This document shows, piece after piece, positions 7,277 to 15,113 of a stretch of 50,553 nucleotides of DNA (position 1 is the first letter of the stretch; every line of letters starts with the position of its first letter). Under the pieces are notes generated by a model. The model did not search any database, was not told the origin of the DNA, and was given only the letters and a program-made list of their open reading frames with translations. Both the position numbers and the translations under genes were made by a program. The DNA comes from Pseudobdellovibrionaceae bacterium (GTDB lineage: Bacteria > Bdellovibrionota > Bdellovibrionia > Bdellovibrionales > JAMPXM01), in contig JAJTYM010000028.1 in assembly GCA_021463345.1 (NCBI GenBank), forward strand, positions 1 through 50,553. The letters are read 5' to 3'.

Positions 7277-7447
7277 ATCACAATGAACCTACAATTTCAA
7301 TGTCAGGCCGACATTAAAAAGTAGTCGATGATTTTAGTCAAGAACCCCACCCAAGCCCTTATCGGCAGGTGAATACCCGACCTAAATAGTCAGGTAAATA
7401 TATGATTTTATTAGTTAAGTATTGATTGGATTGATTTTAAGAGGAAA

Positions 7448-7484
7448 CGAAGCCCCTATGTCTCAAATCGAAAATAGGGGTTCG
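7448..7484 (-). terminator. Terminator of ssrA
   Basis: CGAA-g-CCCCTAT (7,448-7,459) pairs with ATAGGGG-TTCG (7,474-7,484), leaving one bulged base. It begins six bases after the mature tmRNA end, and on the minus strand it is followed by TTTCCTCTT. Confidence 0.65.
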
Positions 7485-7489
7485 TAATT

Positions 7490-7838
7490 TGGTGGAGGCG
7501 GGGGGAGTTGAACCCCCGTCCGCAAGCGATCCGTGGCAAGGCGCTACATGTTTAGTCGTTGTTTTAAGGATGACGATCGCGCGTCCAGCGACAAACTCGC
7601 GCTCGCCCCTCCCCCAGCAGGTTTAACCGCGCGGCCCTGGAGAAAACAACCGCGCGCCGAGATCTCTAAAGTGACACCGAACATGGCTAGCGAGATCACC
7701 TAGCCAGTCGATGCGCTGTCAATTAAGCAGCGAGAGCGTAATCGTTGCCGACTACAGTTTGCCCGTTTTTACGAGGACCTCGGGCGCCCCGACATGCTCC
7801 TTGCACTTCAACACCCACGTCGAAGCCAGTACGCCCCC
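7490..7838 (-). ncRNA. ssrA: tmRNA (transfer-messenger RNA)
   Basis: This RNA rescues stalled ribosomes by trans-translation with SmpB. The 5' end GGGGGCG (read from 7,838) pairs with CGCCTCC before an encoded ACCA at 7,490. The T-arm reads GGGGGAGTTGAACCCCCGTC-like on the plus strand, and ACTGGCTTCGAC near the 5' end is the conserved D-loop-like segment. The resume site follows GTAGTC (7,750-7,755), and the tag codons (7,749 down to 7,726) read GNDYALAA then TAA. The tag ends in ALAA, the ClpXP/ClpAP degradation signal. The 349-nt length is normal. The 3' end is the junction with the accessory region. Confidence 0.96.
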
Positions 7839-7883
7839 ATAAGGCGGTAGGAATTCGCCAATATAGCATGAACCCGGCCCAGA

Positions 7884-9017
7884 TCAAAAGCGCGAATGCG
7901 CGTGCGTGCGGACTGGGTCCAACACCCCAGAGGACTCCACGGCGCGTCCAACGCCCATGAGGATCGCCTCGGCGACGGACAGCGATGGAATATCCCGCGT
8001 GCACGCGTTGATGATGACCTTGCGCTCGGGCGAAGCCTCGCGCCAAGCGACGCCGAAGTCGCAGATGCGCGCGCGCTGCGTTCCCGTCTTGTGCGCGTAG
8101 ACCACATCCCCGCCTAGGCCGGCGCGGATCCTCTCTCGTCCCGTCTCAACCCGTTCGAGGATGGAAACCAGCCGCGCCGTCGATTCAGGACTCAAGATCC
8201 GGCCGGAGAACGCGTCTTCAAGCAAAGCTCCGTAAGCCTCGAGGGAAGCCGAATTGAGCCGGGTCGAGTAATACGCGTTATAGGCGTCGTCGAGCGTCCG
8301 GCGCTTCAAGCGCGCGCCGTCCACGCGCGCGAGCCGGACGAATTCCGCGATTTTTGCGCTCTCGTCGGCGATGGCTTTCAAAGCGCGAAAATCACGGTTG
8401 GCGAGCGCGAACGCGTTCGGACTCAACTCCCCGAAAGCGAAACGACGGACATCGGCCAGCCGCGTGATCGGAGCGAACGCTCCGCCCGTCCAGGCCCGCA
8501 CGCTCGCGTTCAGGTTCTCCAAGCCGACCCGGCGAATCAGGAGATCGCTGGCCGTATTGTCGCTGTGGATCAGCATCTGCTCGAGGAGGTATTCCACGGC
8601 GACAAGAGACCCTGGCACGCGGGAATTCGTTTCCCCCGCGCCGTCGACAAAGTCGTCGTCGCCGAGCTCGATCATATCGTCGAGGCGCATCTCCCCGGAG
8701 TCGATTCGGCGGAACACCTCCAGGGCGATGGGCACCTTCACTCCTGAGGCGATGTACCAAGGCTCGCCGGCGCGAACCGATAAACTCTCCCCGTCCCCGA
8801 ACACTTTGACGTAGACGCCGAATTTACCGGGGTAGCGGCTTTCGAGTTTCGCCAGCTGATCGCGCAACGCCTCGGCCCAAGAGGGCTTGGCGACGGCGAG
8901 CGGAGGCGCCTTGCGAACGATGAAACGCGACACCGCCGCCAACAACAGGCACAGGGAAGCCGTCGAGAACACGGCGGCTAAGATCGCTTTTGCACGAAAC
9001 GAATCAAACTTATCCAT
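7884..9017 (-). CDS. Class A beta-lactamase-fold serine hydrolase
   Basis: The 377-residue protein has an N-terminal membrane anchor or signal (about 11-34) and a serine beta-lactamase/transpeptidase-like domain. Motifs are in order: SxxK as Ser91-GV-Lys94, SDN at 152-154, an ExxxN omega-loop pattern at Glu197 to Asn201, and KTG at 310-312. All class A hallmarks, including the deacylating Glu, thus appear present. This would be a periplasmic enzyme that opens beta-lactams or acts on peptidoglycan peptides. Spacing between SDN and the omega loop is about seven residues longer than in TEM-type enzymes. Its start overlaps the end of the acyltransferase-like gene by 40 bases. Substrate range cannot be told from sequence. 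Confidence 0.85.
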   Translation of the reverse strand: MDKFDSFRAKAILAAVFSTASLCLLLAAVSRFIVRKAPPLAVAKPSWAEALRDQLAKLESRYPGKFGVYVKVFGDGESLSVRAGEPWYIASGVKVPIALEVFRRIDSGEMRLDDMIELGDDDFVDGAGETNSRVPGSLVAVEYLLEQMLIHSDNTASDLLIRRVGLENLNASVRAWTGGAFAPITRLADVRRFAFGELSPNAFALANRDFRALKAIADESAKIAEFVRLARVDGARLKRRTLDDAYNAYYSTRLNSASLEAYGALLEDAFSGRILSPESTARLVSILERVETGRERIRAGLGGDVVYAHKTGTQRARICDFGVAWREASPERKVIINACTRDIPSLSVAEAILMGVGRAVESSGVLDPVRTHAHSRF

Positions 9018-10105
9018 ACCGCCGTCATCAGTATCAAGAGAGCCGCCAAAGCCAGCGCGCGCCCGTAGGAAACGTTCTGCCAGTGATCGAACAGGTACCT
9101 GTAGAACACGAATAGCACGAAGATGTGGAAAATGAAGGCTTGGAGCGCGTTGCGGCCGATGCTTGTGACGGGCCGAACGAGGCGGGCGAGGCGATCGCCT
9201 CCCTGGAGCGCGAGACCCAGCAGGATGAGCGCCCCACCGACGCTGAAGAGCATGAAGCCGAGCTCAGGAGGGTGCTTCCCCTCGTTCTTCGCCACCGCCG
9301 TCAGCGCCTCGTACAGGCCGGCCCGCACCTCCCAAAAAAAGAAAGCCAAGAACCCCGCCCCCGAAACCAGCAGCGCCGCTGAAAAGCGGCTTCGCGAGCG
9401 AACGCCCCAATACGACCGTGCGAGCGCCTCACCCAGGATGAGCCCGGAAAAAACAAGCGGCGCCCGCGCCAACTGGCCCCACGTGTAATGCTTCGGGTGC
9501 TCGACCAGAAGGGCCTGGAGGGTCTCATTGCCCCAAAAGTGAAAACTCCGCGAGAGCTCCCACGCGAGCAGCCCGAATCCGATGGGAACGAAGGGCTTCA
9601 TCCAGGATTTCAAATGCCCCCATGCCGGGAGCGTCAACGGCACCCATAAGAGCGCGAGCGCGTAGAAGCCGAGTATCTCGACGTAGACCGGGAACACCCG
9701 ATACATCAAGGCGTTGAGGACGTCCTGGCGCGAATGAAGATGCATCATCTCGACGATCGTGAGGGTCTTGTACCAAAACAAAATCACCAACCCCCGCAAA
9801 AAAAGCCGCGTGCGGGTTTCCGGCCACGAAGGCGTCCCGACCCGCGGGAGGATCGCCACCGCGAGCGAAACGCCGAACACGAGCATGAACAGGGATGATG
9901 AGAATTTCGTGACGAGGTGGACCGGTACGAGGCCCCAATCGGGGATCCGTTCGAACGACAAAAGCCCCTTCACGCCATGGCTCAAGATCATCAACGTGAC
10001 GGCGAGACCGCGCGCGAAATCCACGGCTTCGATGCGACGAGGGGGCGCGGTTGCTCCGTCGGCCGCCGCGACGGCGGTGTCGGATTCGGAAACAAAGCTC
10101 TTCAT
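8978..10105 (-). CDS. Multi-spanning membrane protein, DUF1624/acyltransferase-like
   Basis: The protein of about 375 residues has roughly ten hydrophobic segments and the N-terminal signature RRIEAVDFARGLAVTLMILSH. This resembles the R-x-x-x-x-D-x-x-RG-x-x-(x)3-M-x-x-x-H start of the DUF1624/HGSNAT group of membrane acyltransferases, and more loosely acyltransferase-3/OpgC proteins. Such enzymes acylate sugars of envelope polymers. The frame is open to 10,213, but the preceding residues are unlike a protein start, so the ATG at 10,105 is chosen. It overlaps the beta-lactamase-fold gene downstream, so the two are probably co-expressed and may both act on the cell wall. Confidence 0.75.
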   Translation of the reverse strand: MKSFVSESDTAVAAADGATAPPRRIEAVDFARGLAVTLMILSHGVKGLLSFERIPDWGLVPVHLVTKFSSSLFMLVFGVSLAVAILPRVGTPSWPETRTRLFLRGLVILFWYKTLTIVEMMHLHSRQDVLNALMYRVFPVYVEILGFYALALLWVPLTLPAWGHLKSWMKPFVPIGFGLLAWELSRSFHFWGNETLQALLVEHPKHYTWGQLARAPLVFSGLILGEALARSYWGVRSRSRFSAALLVSGAGFLAFFFWEVRAGLYEALTAVAKNEGKHPPELGFMLFSVGGALILLGLALQGGDRLARLVRPVTSIGRNALQAFIFHIFVLFVFYRYLFDHWQNVSYGRALALAALLILMTAVWISLIRFVQKRS

Positions 10106-10351
10106 ACCGGCCCCCCACGAGATCGACCTGGCACGGCGGCGGGAACTGACAAAGCACGGCGCCGATTCCGGCGCCAATGACAAGTTCAGGCACCGGCGCG
10201 GTCTCATAACCAACTAGATTGTTAGGATGATGGCACCCCGCTTGCTCTATGGACCCGTGCGGTACGTTGGCGGTCGTTGCACGTTGGCTGAAGCCTGAAA
10301 TCTCGGCGAGAGTTGCCTCTTCCCCCGCTCGGGAACCCAGCACATGGTTCC

Positions 10352-11299
10352 TCAGCTCTCGCCGGGATCTTCATGGCGTTTCGCCCGCTCCGTCACTGGG
10401 AACAGCTGGATGTTCAGCTGATAGACCCGGTCCCCCTTTGAAGATTTCCGTTTGACCGAAACGTCCTTGTGCAGGCGCTTGCGCAGCTGGCGGACGTCGA
10501 AACGCACCTGTTCGAATTCCTCTTGCGTCAGAGCCATGGTGAGTGCACCGAATTCGCGGTCCTTCGGCGAATCGTTGAACAAGGACTCGATCCCCAGGTA
10601 AATCAGCTCGGCCTGCAGCTTGCGGATCAGCGCCACGGGCAAATCCTGCGGCGCCTCGATCATCTCGCGCGGCTTGGTGACCTCGCCGCTGGCCTCATTT
10701 CTGATGAGCTCGCCGCTTTCGAACAGTTTGCGCATGGAATCGCGGATGTCATCGGTCGAAGCCTTGAGGCGGAACAGGCGCAGCAACTGTTCGGCGTCGA
10801 ACTCGACCCCCCTCTGGTCGGCCATCGCGTAAAGCACCCAACCGATCCAGCTCGGGACCTTGTCCCACGAGCGCTGGTCGATCCGCCCTCGGTCCAACTC
10901 GCGGCGGGCGCGAAGATCGGCCAGCTCCTTGAGGAAATGATTGCGCTCGATCGGCTGCGTCGCTTGCCCGTAGCGGACCAACGCCTTGAACTCGGAGATT
11001 TCATCGCGACCCAGGCGAAGGGCTTTCGCGAACCGGACCGTCATGTCCTCGCTGAGGTTGCGGCGGCCTTCGATGATCAGCTTCAGGTAGTTCGGCGACT
11101 TGATGTCGGCCGCGGCCGAGAACGTCGAGTACGAATAGGAACGCAAGCCCGTGCTCTCGGTCGCGCGTTTGTGCTCGTAGACGTCTTTCAGGTACTGACG
11201 AAAGTCGGTGTATTCCGCAAGGACCGGCCCGGGCGCGGGCCGCGCCTGGGGCGCTGGATGGACCGGATTCACGGCCTCGGCGGCCGAAGCGAAAGTCAT
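10352..11299 (-). CDS. TIGR02147 family protein
   Basis: The 315-residue protein matches the TIGR02147/DUF4423 family, which is expanded in predatory bdellovibrios and in Fibrobacter. The conserved start reads EYTDFRQYLKDVYEHKR, then FSAAADIKSPNYLKLIIEGRRNLSEDMTVRFAKAL resembles an HTH (about 60-100), followed by the typical FKALVRYGQA segment and a helical C-terminal half. A regulatory, DNA-binding role is commonly supposed but not established. A GGGAG ribosome site lies eight bases before the ATG. It is a single gene with a palindrome about 120 bases upstream. Confidence 0.88.
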   Translation of the reverse strand: MTFASAAEAVNPVHPAPQARPAPGPVLAEYTDFRQYLKDVYEHKRATESTGLRSYSYSTFSAAADIKSPNYLKLIIEGRRNLSEDMTVRFAKALRLGRDEISEFKALVRYGQATQPIERNHFLKELADLRARRELDRGRIDQRSWDKVPSWIGWVLYAMADQRGVEFDAEQLLRLFRLKASTDDIRDSMRKLFESGELIRNEASGEVTKPREMIEAPQDLPVALIRKLQAELIYLGIESLFNDSPKDREFGALTMALTQEEFEQVRFDVRQLRKRLHKDVSVKRKSSKGDRVYQLNIQLFPVTERAKRHEDPGES

Positions 11300-11414
11300 G
11301 TTGCAATCTCCCGTGGTGAAGCGATCATGCTTTCATCGAGTTGGGAGATTGGCAACTCCTTCTACGGGCTTACAATCCGCGCGACGGCCCGGTGTTCCGT
11401 CGCCGGGATGACCA

Positions 11415-11427
11415 GGACCTAGGTCCG
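11415..11427. promoter_or_regulatory. CTAG-centred palindrome, copy 1
   Basis: GGACCTAGGTCC (11,415-11,426) is a perfect 12-base palindrome upstream of the TIGR02147 gene. The 12 bases gacctaggtccg recur exactly at 39,768-39,779, upstream of an outer-membrane barrel gene. It may be a regulator site. Confidence 0.3.
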
Positions 11428-11453
11428 GCCGTCGAGCCCATCCATCGAGCCCA

Positions 11454-12749
11454 TCAGAGGTCCTTGTACTTCACCTGGTTGCGATGGCCGGTGATAGTGA
11501 GCAAGATCGTCTCTTCCTGCGCTCCGGGCGCGTTCGCCCGGACCGTGATCGCGAGCTGGATCTTGCCCTTGCCGTCGTTTTCAATCAGGCGCGTCCTCCT
11601 GATCGAATCGCTGATGTGGCCGTTGTCGTGATCGAGCGGCACGGTGACCCCGCCCCGCCGGGTCACTGTCACCGCGTTGGAAACCGCGACATCGGCGACG
11701 GACGTGCCCCGCAGCGCGACGAGCGGACCGGTCCACATGAGGACCTGTTCCCCGCCCGCGGGGAAGCGGTTGTCGGGAACCCGGATTTTCATGGTCGCCA
11801 CGAACGTCGACGAACCGTTGATCGTCTCGGATGTCGTCAGATTGAGGAAATTCACCGTGTTCACGTCACCCGAACGGGCGATGGTGTTGAAGAAGACGTA
11901 GGCCAGGCGGCGGAACTCCTGGTTGCCGCTCGCGTCTGGGTGCTTCGCCTTGGTGTACATCCATGCCGGCGTGTCGCGCGTGACGACGTAGGCGGTGCGC
12001 TCCGCGTTCGGGTCCTGCTTGTCGACGAGCCTGATGCGCATGTTGCGGCAGCCCCCGTTCAGATCCATGCAAACGAGATCGCCTTCGATGTTCGGCCATT
12101 CGCCCGCGTTGCCGAAAGCTCCCATCAGATCGCCGCCGAGGGAGCCGTCGAAGAAGTAGTGCTCGCGCTTGCCGTAACGCTCGAGGAGCGCGGCCACTCG
12201 AAACGTGCGGGACGACCAGTTGATGTCGACCGACGTGAGTCCGACCTCCTTGGCGAACTGCAGGTTGCGCGCGCGGGCCGCTTCATCGGCCAATCCGTCC
12301 ATGCGGTCCTTGAGGAGCGCGACGAGGTTGTCCTCAGCGGCGCCGGTGAAAGCGAGCTCGCCGCCGGCCGACGACGGAGCGCCGATGCGCCCTTGCTCGA
12401 GCCTCGTGAAATCCGAGGGATCGTAGGTTTCAACGCGCACGCGCGTCGATTCGTCGGCTCGGGCGAGCTTTTCAGCTCGCTCCCATTCGGCGCCGCCCTC
12501 TTGGGGCGGAGAACCCTCCGGTGTCTGCGCCGCGCGGCCGGAATCCGCGTCGAGCTCGCTTTTTTCCGTCGGCGCGCTGGCGAGCGGCTCGGCCGAAGAC
12601 GGTTCCGCGGGAGAGGCCGGCGGCGTGCGAGGCGCCTCGACAGGGGGCTGAATGTTTTTTCTCTTGGAGCCGCAGGCGACCGCCAGCAGACAAACGGAGA
12701 CCGCCAGCCAGGCGAACATGATCTTCTTCACGCGCGGGTCGATGGCCAT
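11454..12749 (-). CDS. Large lipoprotein, unknown function
   Basis: The 431-residue protein starts with a lipoprotein signal peptide, a hydrophobic core (MFAWLAVSVCLLAV) then the lipobox AVAC, lipidated at about Cys26. A long Pro/Ala/Ser/Glu-rich linker (about 30-100) leads to a folded C-terminal domain of mixed beta character, with no family recognised. CMDLNGGC contains two cysteines that could pair. AAGGAG lies five bases before the ATG. The linker suggests the domain is held away from the membrane. Confidence 0.8.
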   Translation of the reverse strand: MAIDPRVKKIMFAWLAVSVCLLAVACGSKRKNIQPPVEAPRTPPASPAEPSSAEPLASAPTEKSELDADSGRAAQTPEGSPPQEGGAEWERAEKLARADESTRVRVETYDPSDFTRLEQGRIGAPSSAGGELAFTGAAEDNLVALLKDRMDGLADEAARARNLQFAKEVGLTSVDINWSSRTFRVAALLERYGKREHYFFDGSLGGDLMGAFGNAGEWPNIEGDLVCMDLNGGCRNMRIRLVDKQDPNAERTAYVVTRDTPAWMYTKAKHPDASGNQEFRRLAYVFFNTIARSGDVNTVNFLNLTTSETINGSSTFVATMKIRVPDNRFPAGGEQVLMWTGPLVALRGTSVADVAVSNAVTVTRRGGVTVPLDHDNGHISDSIRRTRLIENDGKGKIQLAITVRANAPGAQEETILLTITGHRNQVKYKDL

Positions 12750-13083
12750 AAAAGCTCCTTGCCCTCAGGACATGGTTTTCCAAACCCTTCCCTGAGCAAG
12801 CCGGATGCCCGCGAGCGCCGCGGCCCTGGCGAAGTGAATCCGCGTTATATCCGTTTTGAAGGAATTTCCCGTCTTGTTTTTCGACAGTGACGACGGGGAC
12901 CAGAGACGTCGGCCGGCACCCCTGCCGTTTTACGATCCCTCTTCCCGAACGCGCGCGGAAGTCCCGGGCCCTGGGCCAGGCGGCGACGCTCACCGCTTGG
13001 CGAGCGCCCGCATGAAATGAAAATTCGGGATGGGAATCGAGGACCGGGGCCGCAAGTGGGTCCCGGCCCCGTCCGTACGCGGC
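12750..13083. other. Intergenic region without recognisable features
   Basis: The 330 bases hold only GC-frame artefacts. It includes the promoter region of the lipoprotein gene on the minus strand and the region after the glycine-zipper gene. No RNA or repeat was recognised. Confidence 0.5.
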
Positions 13084-13887
13084 TCAACGGATGATGGGGT
13101 AACCGCCGCGCGTGTAGTCCGTGCAAGCGTAGAAGTCGCCGCCGAAGGCGTAACGAGGCCTGTTGGAATAGATATCGTAAGCCACGAACTGGCCTCCGTC
13201 CCAAGAACAGACCGAACCGTTGTTCGAAGCTTCGATCGCGAGCCCGCAATCCCGCATCGTTTGAAAGCCGTTGCCGGGCACGCCGATCGGCGAGCGGTTA
13301 TTGGCCCTGTAGGGTTGGAAGTTCCAGCCGTTGTAGGCGCACGCCAGAGCCCCCGAGCGATACTCCGGAGGCGGGGGCGCCGGCATCGGCGAAGGACGGC
13401 CGGTCGTCCGTTCTTCCCACTGGCGCCAGTTGCCGTAACGGTCCCGGCAGAAAGTGCTCGTCACCCGTTCCGAACGGCCATTGTTAAACCAGACCTCCGA
13501 GACCGTCTCGCGGCAAACCATGCCTTCATGGGTGTATTCGCGCGTCGTCCACACTCTGCCGCCCGCGCCCGACGTGCTCCCGTAATGAGAGCCCGACCAC
13601 TCGATGCGTTCACCGACCGGCCGCTCGAACGAGCGGTAATACGCCTCTCTCGCCGCGCGGCGATCGGCTTCCTGCACGTCCTTGCCGATCTGCTGGCCGA
13701 TGAGGCCGCCGGCCGCCGCTCCGACGATCGTAGCGCCGGCCCCGCCGATTTGGCTGCCGATGACGCCGCCGAAAATCGTACCCAAGAACGTACCGACGAC
13801 GTCCGCATTCTGCGCGCGCGCGGGCGCCGCGCCCAACGCGGTCGCCGCGAGTGCGAGCGCGCAAACCGATTTCGCGAATTTATTCAT
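13084..13887 (-). CDS. Secreted glycine-zipper 2TM domain protein
   Basis: The 267-residue protein has a signal peptide (MNKFAKSVCALALAATALG, cleavage near ARA-Q), then a glycine-zipper hairpin at about 30-70 (GTIFGGVIGSQIGG, AAAGGLIGQQIG) of the type found in 17-kDa surface antigens and SlyB-like proteins, which inserts in the outer membrane. The rest is Trp/Tyr/Gly-rich with several cysteines (CRETV, FCRDR, CAYNGW, CSWDGG, ACTDY) likely to form disulfides. AAGGAG precedes the ATG. The function of the C-terminal part is unknown. Confidence 0.82.
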   Translation of the reverse strand: MNKFAKSVCALALAATALGAAPARAQNADVVGTFLGTIFGGVIGSQIGGAGATIVGAAAGGLIGQQIGKDVQEADRRAAREAYYRSFERPVGERIEWSGSHYGSTSGAGGRVWTTREYTHEGMVCRETVSEVWFNNGRSERVTSTFCRDRYGNWRQWEERTTGRPSPMPAPPPPEYRSGALACAYNGWNFQPYRANNRSPIGVPGNGFQTMRDCGLAIEASNNGSVCSWDGGQFVAYDIYSNRPRYAFGGDFYACTDYTRGGYPIIR

Positions 13888-14203
13888 GGTCCTGCTCCTT
13901 GTCTAAACGTTCCATTGATTCTTTGACTGAATTCCTCAATCGCCCGTAAATCGCCCGACCCACGCCCTCGGCGCCGCCGATCGGGCGGAACACCGTGTGG
14001 GAAAACCTTTAGGGCGGGGTCGCCAACCGACCGGAGACCGCGATGCGCTTGCTCATACGTATCCGTCGCGGGCGAAACCCGGTAGTCCCGACATGCAAAA
14101 TCATGCCAACCAGGGAATACGTTCAATGGCCGGAGACGCGGTCAATTGATTGCCGGGAGCCGAAACTCGTCACCCGCGAACCTCGATCGAGCGGCGGCGG
14201 GCC
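13888..14203. other. Intergenic region, promoter side of the glycine-zipper gene
   Basis: No gene or known RNA is supported. It contains short GC-rich inverted repeats and catgcaaaatcatgc near 14,092, none long enough for a firm call. Confidence 0.4.
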
Positions 14204-15052
14204 TCACTTCGGGCGCCCGCTGGGCGGCGAGTGCAACTCGCTGACACGCGCCAGGAAGTCGGCCTCGTATTGATGAGCCTTCAGCCAGTCACGCTTTTCG
14301 CGGTACGCCGGACATTGCGTCGCCACCAGGTCCCAGAACGAGCGCGAATGATTGTAGAAACGCAGGTGCGCGAGCTCATGGACGACGACGTAATCGATCA
14401 CGTCGACCGGCGCCACGATCAATCGCCAGTTCAGGCTGAGCCGGCCATCCGACGAGCAGCTCCCCCAGCGCGTCTTCTGCGAACGGAAACTCAAAGCCTT
14501 GGGGAAGAGCGACATCCTCGCGGCGAACACCCCTACCCGTTCCGCCAAAACCCGGCGACCCTCGCGCTCGTAGAACGCCGCGATCGCGCGCGACACCCCT
14601 TCGTTCCGCGTTGAGGGCGGGGACGCCTCAAGGATTGGGCGAGGCAATTCGCAGACGAGATCGGGTCCCGCGCGGCGAGCCACGGGGCGGCGGGAGTCGA
14701 TCGCGCGGAGACGAAGCGCGAGCGACTCCCCAAGGAACATGAAGCTCTCGCCGTCGCAGAAACGCTTGCGTGGATACCGGGTCCGCAATTCTTCGTAACG
14801 ACCGAGGTGCTCGCGGATCCATTCGGCGTGGATTTCAAGGAAGCTCTCAATTTTCGCCAGATTCGCCGAGTTCGGCGCGCTGACTTTGATCCGCCCGTTC
14901 ACCTGCAGGGTCACGCCGATCGATCGCTTGTGCGGGCGGCGGCGCACTTCGACGATTTCGCCTTGGAAACGGAAGATCTCGGTTTCATTGGCAGCGGGGC
15001 GCGGCCGGGGCGATCGGCTCGGTCCCATCGCTTTTCGCAACTGGCGGAACAT
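14204..15052 (-). CDS. YgjP/DUF45-type zinc metallopeptidase
   Basis: The 282-residue protein belongs to the YgjP-like M48-related group. An N-terminal beta domain (KRSIGVTLQVNGRIKVSAP) is followed by the family signature KTRWGSCSSDGRLSLNWRL and the zinc motif HELAHLRFYNHSRSFW, with the two His and Glu of HExxH and a later His. No signal peptide is seen, so it is probably cytoplasmic; the substrate is unknown. The open frame starts at a TTG at 15,055, but the adjacent ATG at 15,052 is preferred. It is divergent from the SrkA-type kinase, 61 bases away. Confidence 0.88.
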   Translation of the reverse strand: MFRQLRKAMGPSRSPRPRPAANETEIFRFQGEIVEVRRRPHKRSIGVTLQVNGRIKVSAPNSANLAKIESFLEIHAEWIREHLGRYEELRTRYPRKRFCDGESFMFLGESLALRLRAIDSRRPVARRAGPDLVCELPRPILEASPPSTRNEGVSRAIAAFYEREGRRVLAERVGVFAARMSLFPKALSFRSQKTRWGSCSSDGRLSLNWRLIVAPVDVIDYVVVHELAHLRFYNHSRSFWDLVATQCPAYREKRDWLKAHQYEADFLARVSELHSPPSGRPK

Positions 15053-15113
15053 CAACGACGAGTTTCGATTTTTCCCGTGCCCTTGGCAACGCCTTTCGCT
15101 AGGTTGTCAGGCC

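Larger units (their letters stand above)
1..7489. mobile_element. AT-rich integrated accessory region at the ssrA 3' end (probably two elements)
   Basis: Base composition and codon use change abruptly at the 3' end of the tmRNA gene, from AT-rich with many A/T third positions to strongly GC-rich. The stretch carries a complete tyrosine recombinase next to ssrA, the C-terminal part of a second one at the left edge, two paralogous HTH repressors and a Rep_trans-like replication initiator. ssrA 3' ends are a classic target of tyrosine integrases. The left boundary lies outside the window or near 2,070, where a short tggtggagg match to the ssrA end occurs. No structural phage gene, Zot ATPase or conjugative relaxase is visible. 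Confidence 0.8.

Noticed and set aside
1-7489. CRISPR array or restriction/toxin-antitoxin module in the element
   Set aside because: No regularly spaced repeats, methylase motifs or recognisable toxin pairs were seen; the small genes stay unassigned.
11484-12890. 468-codon open frame on the plus strand
   Set aside because: Antisense shadow of the lipoprotein at 11,454-12,749, whose signal peptide and ribosome site are clear.
14041-14115. Riboswitch-like GC-rich folds before the glycine-zipper gene
   Set aside because: I could not match conserved core bases of any known riboswitch class.
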